A stretch of 64,000 nucleotides of DNA from Acanthacorydalis orientalis (lineage: Eukaryota > Arthropoda > Insecta > Megaloptera > Corydalidae): assembly GCA_034766995.1 (NCBI GenBank), contig CM068320.1, forward strand, positions 22,274,812 to 22,338,811. Direction: 5' to 3'. Both the position numbers and the translations under genes were made by a program. Below, piece after piece: positions 11,124 through 24,470 of the stretch. Each line of letters starts with the position of its first letter. The stretch's first letter is position 1. The notes below the pieces were generated by a model. It did not search any database. It was not told the origin of the DNA and saw nothing but the letters and a program-made list of their open reading frames with translations.

Positions 11124-11354
11124 TTATAGGACGTGTGGAGAGGGTCCCCCGAGGCATACTGAGCAAAAAATTTTAATCATATATGATTCATGAACGTCGT
11201 TAGGGTACATTTTTTTTTAGAAAACAAGTAAATGTGTTATGTCTGTATTTATATAAAAATAATACAATACTCGGAAGTGTACGTTTCTATAGATTTGCTT
11301 AAATGATTACAATAGGATACAAAAATAAATCTAAATAAAAAAATTAACAACATT

Positions 11355-11643
11355 TATACAAAAAATACTTTGTGATACTTTTCAAAACAACCCTGACAAA
11401 ATGTTTTCTTACAAACTAAACATTCTTCATACACTTGTTCCGTTTTTTTGCAACGATTTGAGGTCCACTGGTGGTTTTCATTTCTTTATAATACTCATTG
11501 CATAGTTTGCGAACAATTTTACCATCTTGTTTTTGTAGAATTTTCCAAATAAAATGACTACCGGATAGGGATGATTCTCTTTCTAATGTGTCATCAACTT
11601 TAGTGTCAAGTATCGACTCAACTAATTTTTCTGTAAACTTCAA
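11355..11643 (-). pseudogene. piggyBac-type transposase C-terminal remnant
   Basis: The minus-strand frame from 11643 gives about 65 residues ending near QIVAKK; a one-base shift then continues it as EQVYEECLVCKKTFCQGCF followed by EKYHKVFFV and a stop (11355-11357). The ending is a cysteine-rich cluster of the CxxC...CxxC...H kind with a terminal FEKYH, as at the C-terminus of piggyBac-type transposases. Upstream features (EREsSLSGxHF-like segment, RKLC and YKEMKT) suit the linker before that cluster. The catalytic DDD core is absent and the frame is broken at the shift. This remnant supports the TTAA-ended element around it being a former autonomous copy. Confidence 0.7.
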
Positions 11644-12071
11644 CAGAGTTTTTTTCCCTAGTTATTTCATTGTAGAGTAATCATCTATTAACCACATTTT
11701 ATAAAAATTATCAACTTACCTCTTGCTCTGTGCAATAATATATGAATGTTACGAGCACAACGCAGAAATCCAGTATACACACTGCACTCTGCAGGTTACT
11801 AACTGCAAATCAACTTGTTTTGACATGTTTATACATGATACAGGTCCATAATGCAGAGTTGTAATATAGACGTCCATGAGTCGTATGTGAATATGCTATT
11901 ATCAGCGAAAATGGATTTAATTTTTGATAGCATAAACAAAAAACCAACATATATTTTTTTTAAAAAAAAACTCAAAAAACATTTTTAATGTACGTGGACG
12001 TGTGGGGTCAACTTCATAAAATGCTTGGACAGTGAACGTGTTAAGGATATATTGATAATCAGTCGATTGAT

Positions 12072-12330
12072 TGTTGGAAACTGTATTTTAAAGAAATTAC
12101 AGAGAACGCCACAAATGATATTGTTCTAAACTCTTGCTTGTTGGTTAATTAATAAGTTATATTACTTATTAAAAGGTAAAGGTATAAGCAAGATAAAGGT
12201 ATAATCGTCTAGATATAAGCGAACGTCGTGCGTGAATGCAGTCAGCTCTGTGTGTATGAATAAAGCATTCAACAAACAAAAAACCTTTTATTTTGCATTT
12301 TGTATTCCTGTGGTACATACACTCAAGAGA
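12072..12330 (+). other. Possible degraded LTR-like sequence
   Basis: Begins with TGTTGGAAAC, a start resembling copia-type LTRs, and contains an AATAAA signal at about 12259 followed by an A/T-rich stretch. A matching second LTR, a clear CA end and a primer-binding site are not seen, so this is weak. An overlapping 95-codon minus-strand frame (12169-12456) has no recognisable motif. Confidence 0.15.
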
Positions 12331-13282
12331 AGTACATCTTTGGAGTGAACCCTCAGAGTCCATAAAGTGTTTGTTGTCAGAGAAGAGAAATAATTCTTCT
12401 CCGATATCTGAATTCAAAAAATTAATAATATTAGTATTATAATTGGTAGTTTGCAATTAATATTTTTAAACTAATAGATTTTTATAAATAATCCCACATA
12501 AAAATGCAAATAACATTAATTATATGCATTTAGGTAATCTTTTTTCTTACCACTGAATAACATAAAAAAATGTTAAGTACTTCTAAAAGTATCAAATAAT
12601 ACATAATGTAATTTATAAAAAAATAAGATAAAACTTGTTTATTAAAAACATATTCATGTATGAATGAATAAGTGAATTTATTCCTTTTCATTCGATTATC
12701 CCTATTTTTATTAGCATAGCATATTATTCGAATTTACAATATAGAAGTTAAAGCTGTAAATCACAGCGGAAAGTATATTTTAATTTGTTTTAGAGGAATG
12801 GTAAATAATATAGAGTCAAAGTGGATTGAATTTAGGGTGGATTCTATTGAAACAGTATTCAAAATGAATTTATAATAGGTTTAAATTGTGTCCCTGAATA
12901 GGGTTATTCATGAAAATTTTAATCTCGTTTCAATTTTTTAGCTGTACATTTGGGATTCTTAATTGAGATGGTAAGAAATGCGCATAATTAAGTGAACCTT
13001 GAAATTTTTTATCTTTTGATAAATAATTCTTGTGATATAGTTAGCAAAAAAAGCTTAAATATTTCCAAAAACTGAATCTCAAGTCAGTTTTGTAGCTATA
13101 TAAGGGAATTATTAATTCAGATGAAGGTAATATAGATATTCTTAAATACACCTGTCTATTTATCTAATATCCATATATGATTTGTATAATTTATAAAGTA
13201 GAAAGGTCTGAATATTTACAAAAAAAAAACGAATCTCACCGTTGTTTTCCATTTATAGTAACATTTATACTTCCATATATAG
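12331..13282. other. AT-rich non-coding stretch
   Basis: No gene or element recognised. Confidence 0.5.
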
Positions 13283-14155
13283 TACAGTGGATCTGGCTGT
13301 GAAATATTGCATCAGATTGGATAATCTAATTCTAGTTGTGGGATGGTTGAGGGGTTATCTAGGGTATAATTACAATTTTGCGAACTGTCCGACCATTCGC
13401 TGTCGCGGCCAGTGCGAAAAAGAGTTAAATTTCAGGATTTTTTAAAAATATTTCGCTTTTTGCTATAGCTACAAAAGAAATTAAAAAAATATTTTGTAGA
13501 GAATTTAATTCTCTGCAACTTTCGATCTCATATTTTTTTTCGTGCGATGAATATTTTTTATTCATTGCAACAAAACTGGTAAAATAGTTTTTTGCATTTT
13601 TCTCCTTTTTCGTTCGTTTGACGTTAAAGATAGTTATTAACAAAGTTGCAGAGTATGAAAAAATCTACAATTTTTATACTAAACTTTTTTTTCTGTGATA
13701 AATATTCATTGTTTTATACCGCTACAAAAGGCCGCGTGTGCCGTATGCGCGAAACTGTAATATCGCTTCCCATGGTGTTGTGCCGACTTGTACAATTCCG
13801 CCTTACGGTATACGCGGTCTTTTGCAGCAATGTAAAACAATAAATATTTATTGCACAAAAAAAATTTAGTATAAATGTTGAAGAGTTTTTCATGCTCTAC
13901 AACTTTATTAATGGCTATATTTAATGGCAAACGAACATAAAAGGAGAAAAATGTAAAAAACAGTAGATATTTTAGACAAATTAACCCGGAATTTTACCCT
14001 TCTTCTCTCTGGTCGTAACAGCGTAAGGTCTGATAATTCACAAAAGTGTAATTATACTCTAAACTCATTTGCTACCACTATCCCACAACCAGGATTAGAT
14101 TGTCAATTCTTGTACAAGGATAGGCCCAATTTTTAGCCAGATTAATTGAACTGTA
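13283..14155. mobile_element. Foldback element with TA/CAGT ends
   Basis: The two halves are diverged inverted copies of each other. Left outer arm (13283-13440) and right outer arm (about 13980-14155) share TAGTACAGT.../...ACTGTATA ends, an ATCTGGCT motif, a TTGTGGGAT motif and a GGTATAATTACA-type motif in inverted order. Inner arms pair around a centre near 13773; the plus-strand frame 13646-13843 and minus-strand frame 13706-13930 encode similar peptides, both containing FFxCxKYxLFY and ending in FCSxxKQ, which directly shows the dyad. TA-CAGT termini suggest a Tc1/mariner-superfamily non-autonomous foldback element. No transposase seen. Confidence 0.6.
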
Positions 14156-14184
14156 TAGGCTTTTTATCTTTAATTGTGCAACAA

Positions 14185-14188
<4 letters not shown>

Positions 14189-14245
<57 letters not shown>
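14189..14245. repeat. (TA)n microsatellite
   Basis: About 56 bp of alternating TA. Confidence 0.95.
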
Positions 14246-14247
<2 letters not shown>

Positions 14248-14352
14248 GTTTTTTTAATTCTCCAATTTTAATGTATAATTCATGTATTCTATGTAATAAA
14301 CAAGCATAACGTTAAGGCAAACCTTATCTTACTATTCTGTTTTCTACAACAG

Positions 14353-14433
14353 GAAAGTACACAATGGAAAAATGGTACTCAAATGATCCAAAATCACAAA
14401 GATCGTCAGGACAACACACCAAAACGATCACAG
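14353..14433 (+). other. Candidate 81-bp exon
   Basis: A short segment of balanced composition inside very AT-rich DNA. It is preceded by a pyrimidine-rich tract ending TTTCTACAACAG and followed by GTATAA, giving acceptor and donor dinucleotides 81 bp apart (27 codons). Two of the three plus frames are open: one is rich in Gln, Asn, Lys and Arg, another contains MEKWYSNDPKSQ. No domain can be recognised in so short a piece. If real, it would be one small exon of a host gene with long introns that hold the surrounding mobile elements. Chance occurrence is quite possible. Confidence 0.25.
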
Positions 14434-16258
<1,825 letters not shown>

Positions 16259-16939
16259 AAACATATTTGATATTTTATTCTCCTTTTGTAATTATAATAC
16301 AACCAATACAGATTTATAAAAAACGAATTATTTTACATAGAATTATGTATATTACGAATATTTATATTTTCAGCATATTATAATTATCACATAGAATTTA
16401 TCAGCAGTCTTCATATATGTGATCGTCTTCGTATCATCGTGAATATTTCAGTACTTTTTCTATTATTTAACAATCATAATATCTGAAAATTATTATTATA
16501 AATATTTTCATTATTATGTTACAAATTATTTTTATATCAATATAAATTACTAGGATATATATTGAACGTCACTATATTTTAATCATTTTCATAATTCTTT
16601 GTCTGTAATTTGTTTCATTGTACGTTTAGATACTGTTTTCACAAGACACAAAATAATGGAAATAAATATTAAGTAACAATATTCTAAATATATGACACAC
16701 TTTATTATAAAAAAAAAATCATAATAAAACAAAAAAACAGGATGAGTAAGAGATACTGCTGTAAAACGTACTCTAATGTGAAACAAAGTCCATTGAAAAA
16801 TCAAAACAAGCGTCCAATTGTAATTACAAAATTTTCAATAAGTATATTCCATTCCAGAAATACGACCAGTTTCATGTATACAAATGACAATAAGTATGGT
16901 AATTAAATAAGGAAATGCAAAATTGTTATATTTAAATGT
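16259..16939. other. AT-rich non-coding stretch
   Basis: Nothing recognised. The 71-codon minus frame at 16589-16804 is hydrophobic and low in information, with no motif. Confidence 0.45.
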
Positions 16940-17653
16940 TTAAGGGGACCCGGTGGTCTAGCGGCCTAAAATTTAAGCTATTTAAAAATTTTTTTTCTAT
17001 ATGAGGGTAATGAATAATGCTTTCAAATTTTTTTACACTTATTTTATTACTAATAAACTACACAAAAATGAAAATAAAGACAAAAAAAAAATTTTTTTTA
17101 AATTAGAAAAATGATGCTGAAGTTTCCCTCTCTAAAAAAATGGAATTGCGTGGTGAATGATGATTTATCTCTCCCTCTGATCTGAAATAAAACAATTGAC
17201 GAATTTTTAATTAGTATAAGTATAGCTATCGCAGGAAGTAGAATAAAAAAAAAATTTGACAAAATGGCGCATAGTCAAAAGTACAAGTTTGAAAACGACC
17301 AGTATTTTTGAATGTTTTGTTAATAAAAAAAATATAAATATTTTACGGAAACTATTAGTTTTACTTCCAGCGAGAGCTAGAACTATTCAGAATAACATAT
17401 TAAAATTTCAGACAAATCGGTCAAGTAGTTTTTTTTTCTGGCCCCCGCAAGACGAAAAAAAGTAGTTTCGAGATAAACGCGTTTAAAGTTATCCACTCCA
17501 CTTATTCTTCTACCTACCTGACCTTCTAATGGGCTGTAGATCCTGAAATACTCTGAATTTCGTCATCAAATTTTAACAGCATATTTTTAAGATACTATAC
17601 TTTCGAAAAAAAAATCGATTTTTCGAAAATTCTAGACTACCGGGTCCCCTTAA
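16940..17653. mobile_element. TTAA-flanked element C (piggyBac-type MITE candidate)
   Basis: TTAA at 16940-16943 and 17650-17653 brackets an 18-bp inverted repeat: GGGGACCCGGTGGTCTAG on the left and GGGGACCCGGTAGTCTAG on the right (one mismatch). The 714-bp interior has no transposase; a 69-codon plus frame (17256-17465) shows no known motif. TTAA target duplication with GC-rich terminal repeats fits a non-autonomous piggyBac-superfamily element. Its termini differ from those of elements A and B, so it belongs to a separate family. Confidence 0.7.
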
Positions 17654-17999
17654 TTCTTACAATATTCGATGTACTTGGCTATATAAAATCTCTTAATTAA
17701 AATGTAATGTAAATACATATTGTAATTTTTATTTGTGAACATTGCAAACATGCACGGTATACTGCAGAAATATACATACCACACAATATTTTCTATAAAA
17801 TATTTATTGTATATTTTCTACTACGAAATACCCAACAATGAATTCCAATTTATTTATAAATAGCAATTATTTATATGACCACACTACTATTTGAGGACAG
17901 AATATATTAACAGATTGGTCTGATAGAAATACGTTTCGATTAATCGAATAAAAATTAAATTAATGTATTTTGTTGAAACGTAGAGAAAAAATAATTATA
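17654..17999. other. AT-rich non-coding stretch
   Basis: Nothing recognised. Confidence 0.5.
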
Positions 18000-18369
18000 A
18001 CCGCAGGCCTGTGGCGGATTGGGTGAAGGGGGCCGGACTGGGCGGTCGTCCGGGGCTCTGTGAATGAGAGGAGCCCCGTTGAATATCTCAAAAATAACAA
18101 GCATACTTGAAATGTCATACAAAATATATTAAGATATTTTCAGTGAATTTTTATAATAAAGTTATCCATTTCATGAATTTCAGTTTTGATATTTAGATAT
18201 TGAGTAAATACTCAGTGTCTAATACTCAATGAGTAAATACTCAATACAGTTCCAAACTAGAATAAATTTTCATTATATGGAACAGCACGCAATTTGAGTG
18301 GCGAGTTAAGCGGGTGTCGGTCCTGGCGGCCGCCAGTGACTCCTGGCTCGGAGGGGGCCCGAGCTCGGG
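18000..18369. other. Two GC-rich motifs, possible hAT-type ends
   Basis: Two strongly GC-rich blocks, 18003-18078 and 18297-18369, sit in AT-rich DNA. Both start with a TGGCG(G/A) motif and continue with G-rich sequence, so they look like diverged direct copies. The first holds an 8-bp stem (CGGGGCTC with GAGCCCCG); the second holds the perfect palindromes CTGGCGGCCGCCAG (18323-18336) and CCCGAGCTCGGG (18358-18369). TGGCGGATT with trailing G-runs is reminiscent of hAT transposon termini, but no transposase or target duplication was found. Confidence 0.25.
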
Positions 18370-19189
18370 AAAAAAATAATCATTAGATAAAGAAACGAAG
18401 CTTTCAATTCAACGTCTTAGCTGATAATAATAAATTTCCGTGAAAAATACAAAGTGATATTGATGAATTCGTTAATTCCAGGACTCCAAAATTCTATCTT
18501 GTAGGAATAAGCAAACTTGTTTCCTGTTGGGAGAAATATGTGCAGGCTAATGGTCTTCATTTTGATTAATAAACATAATTTTTAACTGATATATGCGTCT
18601 TTACACTCGATACGTAAAAAAACCGTAATTATTTTTACACCAACCTAATAATAACCAGATTCAAAATACAAAATTATAATTATTTGAAATAATATTTTTT
18701 CCTATTTTGACCTAGTTTCGAAAATCGTCTCGAAGCATTGTAACAAAGCCTTTCGTCAGCATGTTTATATAATTCACTCATGGCTGCGTCACGAGTCGAC
18801 CGGCTTGCTACGACCAACGAGATGCATTTGCGTACCGGACGCCGTACCTGTATCACCCTGTCGAAGAATTTTCCTATATAATCGAATTTAATTAGTAAAT
18901 AATGGTATTTTTTCGATTGAAATTCTGAAATATATGTTTAAATTTAACTAAATTAAATACATTTAACAAGTTTTGAACATAATTTTACATTTTTCAATAT
19001 TTTTGTAAAATATTTTATCTATCGTGAATATACTTTTTTTTTCTTTTCATTTTATTAAATTGGAAACATTTAGTACTGTATACAAAATTTAAGAATTCAT
19101 TTGCACATTCATTTGAAATTATAGAATATTTTACGATTATGGATTTTTATTCATTTTATCGAATTGTAAACAATTACTTATTTCAAGTG
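18370..19189. other. AT-rich stretch with a small GC-richer island
   Basis: No gene seen. A GC- and CpG-richer segment lies at about 18720-18870 with no open frame or motif recognised. Confidence 0.45.
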
Positions 19190-20135
19190 TTAATATTTTT
19201 CTCACTTTTCTACAATATTTCATCTTTTTGGATAAATAATATTTTTCTTTTTTTTTTCGTTTTATTAAATTAGTAATATTTAAAAAAATCTTAAAAAAAA
19301 CAATCTATTTTTCTAGTAATATTCTGTTCAATATTTCATGATTTTTTTGTATGGAAATATATAGTATTTATTATTATTAAATTGTTGATAATACACTATA
19401 TTAATAAAATTATATATTATTGTAATACAATTTAAGATTTATTATTATTATATATTATTATTTATTGTAATACAATACAAGATTAAACATTGTCTGTATT
19501 CATTCGTTATGTAATATTGTTCATGTTAGAATCTGATTTCTCATCTTTTACCATAGTTATAAAATATTTTACGTAATTCCCCCTTCTCTGTACATACGTC
19601 ACTGGTACCGTTACAATTCGTATTGACTTTGCTTCCGTGTAGAGGTTATTTTTACTTTGCTAGTGGAAGCTGAACGTGCAGGATGTTTTTGGTTAAGTTT
19701 TATTTTTACATATGGTTGTTTTTAATCGATAAGAAGTATTATTCTTTCGTTAAAAATATTAAAATTAGAAACATTTAATATTTATGACTGCTATTTATGA
19801 TTATTGATAATTATTTTGCATTCTGTATTATTTTTGTATATCTTATAATTGTATATATATATATATATCCACATACACGCGCGCACACACACTACATACA
19901 CACCATGCATGTTTATCTTACTTTTCTACATTGTTTCATCATTTTGGATAAATAGTAGTCAATTTTTTTTCATTTTATTAAATTAGTAATATTTAAAAAA
20001 ATCTTAAATATATTTTTCTAGTAATATTCTTTTTAATATTTACATGTTTTTTTTATGAAAATATATAGTATTTATTATTATTAAATTATTGTTAATAATA
20101 ATAAATGCTATATTAATCAAAGTATATATTATTTT
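19190..20135. repeat. Diverged direct duplication, about 720 bp apart
   Basis: Sequence at about 19198-19430 recurs at about 19917-20130 in the same orientation, sharing a TTTTGGATAAATA segment, TTTTATTAAATTAGTAATAT and a later ATATATAGTATTTATTATTA block. Copies differ by many substitutions and indels. Confidence 0.65.
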
Positions 20136-22172
20136 TTAATCTTCGACTGAATCGGTGCATTTTGCCATTGGACTTTGAGCTTGTATCACGCGGTATCAAC
20201 TTTCATCAGATCACAATATTTGAATGGTAAAAATTATCACATTTTTACATTAAAGTTAAACATTTAAATAGAATGAAATTAGAAAATTTTAATAATTTAT
20301 TAACAATTTCTAGAATTACTTTATATTGTTCATTATTTTTTTTAGAATCTTTACTATCGTGGATGAATATTTAAGTATAGAGTAGTTTCTTTTTTTTAAT
20401 TCAAATTAAATTTGACAAATTGTATTTTTTTTAAATTATTTGTCTTTTTTTTTAAAATTCTAATTTGTTATATATGTTCTTCTGATTACTGAAGTTGATT
20501 TGAAAATTTGTTGTATAATAATTTATATTTTTAACAAAACACGTTAAAAGCACTAAAGCAATGTTAAAACTTTGTGATCGAGAAAGATTAGTGATTGATA
20601 AAAGATCATAAAATTAGTTTTCAGTATTGTAAATGTAAGTGCCTTGGGGTTTTGTATTGTGATCGCCCGATCACTAACTGTTAATTCATAAAAATCTTTT
20701 AGTGAATTCTTCAAATTCATTTTAAGATTGTCCGTGAGTATGAACCAGATGTCTAATAAACGTAAAGCTGGGATTGCGTTAAGGGTACAGGATATTTTGG
20801 TTTCACCTCTAGATAGTACTTAAGCGATCATCCCCTTTGCTAACTATAACCGTATGTAAGTTTTCGCCACCGAGAAGCCCTTGAACCTGGAGGTTCTAGG
20901 CAGTCTGTTTGTTTTGTCCTTTTTTCAGGGTTTTTGTGTTGTCTTCCATAACCTTTATTTTGTGAGACACTTTTTGTCTCACTTCTCACTTGTGCTTTAG
21001 ATTAGACTTTAGAGTAGGGTTTTATGAGGCCGCCTCTTTTTTTTTGTAGCTTAGGTTTTTGAGTAGGGTTTCAGGTTTCGTTGAGAACCGCATCCACATT
21101 CTTCGATGACATCACGAAAACGTACATTCGGTTGAGAAGTGCAGAGCGCTGGGCGAAAGTGGCGGGCTAGCACGTGGCTGGGATATCCCCGGGCCTGTAA
21201 TCCTACACGGGTGTTACTCGGATGCTTCGTACTTTGCTTTGCTTGTAGTTTTAAATTTATCTATAATCATTTTTTTTAACATTTTGTTACTGGGGTAGGG
21301 TTTATTGCGAAAATGTTTCACTAAACAGTAAACATTGTGGTTGACTCAACATGAAGCACACTATTTGAACCATGGTTCCAGTTGATGATGTGTGTATTGC
21401 ACATTATATGTGTAATCAGAGGATACTGTTATAACAATATATTTTGTAAAATGAAAAATGTTTAATATTCCACATTGAATATTCAACACAAACATAAGAT
21501 TGAAAGTTTGTATAATTTATTAAATCTTAAAATCATTTTATTACACTACTCTATACTTCAAAACGAATTTGGAAGATCGCCAGACCGATGTGGATATTAA
21601 ATATAACATAATAATGGCATGAAAAGTAAGAAAAAATAAATACACGATTCATTAATTACAGTGTGGTTAAAAATCATAAACTTTCAGATGCTTTTGATAC
21701 CAAATAGATCCAGTTTCTCATAAAGATTGTGAATACATTGCACTGAAATGTATATATTTACTACAGGATATGTGTGACGGGAACTTAAAAATGTCAAGGA
21801 AAAAGTTAAAATATAAAATACTATTTTTAAATATACATATATAAACATTTGTAGTAATAATATTTCGTTCTAGGTACTAAATTATTAGTTTTAGCATTGC
21901 ACGAAGGGTACGATGAATCAAATTTCATATGCTGAACAAGGATTACTAAATTATATTGTTTTGGTGCTTGTATAGAATAATGTAGTCTTCTATCCAGTCT
22001 TCATTTTGAAAGTGTGTGTTTCATTTAAAAATCTAATTGATAAAAAATATGTAACTTAAAATTGAAATGTAAGCATACATTTAATAATTATAAAGTGATA
22101 ATTAAAAAAAAAATTTAAGAATATTAACTAATAAATTTTTATGTTCCGTTAGGATTTATTCAACTCATCGCA
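20136..22172. other. AT-rich stretch with a 500-bp GC-richer segment
   Basis: No supported gene. Between about 20740 and 21250 GC content rises clearly and CpG-containing motifs appear (including ATATCCCCGGGCC near 21182), but all frames carry stops and no family was recognised. It could be an untranslated exon, a decayed element or regulatory DNA. Confidence 0.35.
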
Positions 22173-22267
22173 GAATTTACAAATAATCAAAGAATAAAAT
22201 AACCATCAGAAAAAATTTAGAGAGATTACAGTTAATTAACCAGAAACTAAAAGCACTGTATGGCAAA
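22173..22267 (+). other. Weak exon-like segment with consensus splice donor
   Basis: The segment follows a TTCAACTCATCGCAG acceptor-like sequence and ends in AAAG/GTAAGT-type context (GT at 22268). Near its end one frame reads ERLQLINQKLKALYGK, coiled-coil-like, but each frame from the acceptor hits a stop. At best a non-coding exon or a segment with a later acceptor. Confidence 0.12.
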
Positions 22268-22439
22268 GTAAGTTTTCTCTTTTAAAATTTCAAATTTCAT
22301 TACGAAAGTAAACAGTTAATTTAAATAAAATAATCATGGAAACTTGATATTATTTAACTTTTCTGTTTTCAAAAAAAAAACCTTGTGTGAAATATATAAA
22401 TTCCTTAATTTTATTAAATATTTAGATTTTTTTTTGTTT

Positions 22440-23390
22440 CATGTATTTTCATTGTTCTAAAATTAACATAATTTCTCTTATATTCAATTTATATCAAACA
22501 ACACTTTAATTTCATTCGATAATAAATATACAGATTTTTCAATTATAATATCACTATATTTCAGAATTTTTTTTAAAAAAAATATAATCTTTTCTTTGTT
22601 GCTGCTATTGTTGAAATGTTAATTTGTTTAATTTTGATTTCATTTGTGTATTTGTTTAATACATAAATTGTTTTCTCATTAATAATTTTACAGTAATAAT
22701 AGATTAAATAATTAGTCTAATACATTTTAATTTATAATTTTATTTCGATAAAAATTATTTTATTACCATTAGTAAACTTTCTCGAAATTATGTACGTTGT
22801 AATAGTTGAAATTAATTCATATTTTTATTAAATTTACAATTTGACTTTGAAGTGCAATTTCAATTTTCAAATTTATGTTGCAGTCAAAAATAATAGTTTA
22901 TTTTTTTAATTAATTTTTTTAATATTGGATATAAATTTTCAACAATAATTTATATCGAATCACATTTTTTTCACTTTTTTCATTCAATAATAAATATACA
23001 GATGTTTCATTTGCAATATTCTTATTTTTTTCCACACTCCTTATTAAGAGAAAAATTTTATATTGTTTTGCTATTGTTAAAATATTATTTTTTCTCTTAT
23101 TTTTATTGTTTTAATTTGATTCTATTTTAAGTATATATTTTTTTAATCTGGAAATTAAAATCTCTTCATTAACAGCTTAACATTAATAAAGTACATTATT
23201 AGTCTAATTTAATACATTTTAATTTATAATTATACTTTGATGTAAATTAACTTATTATTAGTAAACTTTTTTAGTGTTATGTACAATAATTGAAATTATT
23301 TGTTTTTATTAAATTTTATTTTAAAAAGTATTCTATAAAATCATTTTGAATTCAAATCGACTTAACAATTTGAGGAAATAAAAATTGTAT
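22440..23390. repeat. Diverged tandem duplication, about 470-490 bp unit
   Basis: Matches between the halves include ATAATAAATATACAGAT (22520 and about 22986) and ATTAGTCTAA followed by TACATTTTAATTTATAAT (22711 and 23198). The offset grows from 468 to 487 bp through indels. The unit is AT-rich and non-coding. Confidence 0.7.
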
Positions 23391-24255
23391 TTAAGCTAGT
23401 GTAGTCTAAAAATTTGAGATTTGATTTTCTGATAATTAATAATGAAAATATATACAAAAAATAGTTTTATTTAAACATTCCTTTCTTTACTTCTTTTTTT
23501 TAAACATTTTTATTTAGTTTTTTTCTTCAACGTTTTTCCAGTTAATAGTTAAATCTATCTGCATAAATTATTTTAACACCAAATTGAAGCACAAAATTTG
23601 ATAAAATCTGTTTATTTTTCACTAATTAATTTTAAATATTTAACTTTAAAAATATTATTTTTTTGAAATTTTAATTGTTTACTTTCTTTAATATTTTATT
23701 TATGTATATACACACACACACACAAATTCTCATTTATTTTATAAATCAATAGTTTATTATATTTAAAAAAATCTATTTATTATAATATTTGCATATTTTT
23801 TTTGTATTCATTTTCTTAATTATAATTTTGTAAATGCTGATATTTATACCTATTGTAATTTTTATTATACATATGCAGTCTTCTAATTTTAGTATAATAT
23901 TTAATATTTTATTTTTTTTACAAAAGTACACAATCAAATATGTCTAATTATTTGTTTTTAAATTTATTTTTATTTATTTCATACAAAAGATTTTTTTCCA
24001 AAAATAGTTTCAAAAATAGGATGTGTAAAAATTTTTTATTTGTATTTTATATTAATGCTAAGTTTGCAATATTTTATTCATTATTGTTGTCAATATACTC
24101 TATTAAAAGAATTTGTTTAAAATTTGGCATTTACATTTTTTAATATTGAGTGAATACTTCTTGTTCTGCAATTGTTAACCTTATTAGATTTTTACAAATT
24201 TGAAATATTTTTTTATATTTTTAAATTATAGCATATGAACCATTTAATAATTAAT
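23391..24255. other. AT-rich non-coding stretch
   Basis: Includes a short TATA(CA)n microsatellite at about 23702-23724. The plus frame at 23940-24143 is a low-complexity Phe/Leu/Ile/Lys/Ser run and not a credible gene. Confidence 0.5.
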
Positions 24256-24459
<204 letters not shown>

Positions 24460-24470
24460 GAGGTCATATA

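Larger units (their letters stand above)
10606..12044 (-). mobile_element. piggyBac-like element B with perfect 15-bp terminal repeats
   Basis: TTAA lies at 10606-10609 and 12041-12044. Directly inside, the inverted repeat CACGTTCACTGTCCA is perfect at 10610-10624 and 12026-12040. Transposition into TTAA with short inverted repeats is characteristic of piggyBac-family elements. On the minus strand the element carries the C-terminal part of a transposase with a cysteine-rich end (11355-11643). The rest of the transposase is missing, and a mitochondrial COX3 fragment (10755-11123) occupies part of the interior, so the copy is defective. Total length is 1439 bp including both TTAA copies. Subterminal CATATATGA(T/C)TCAT motifs occur near 10629, 10671 and 11180. 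Confidence 0.8.
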
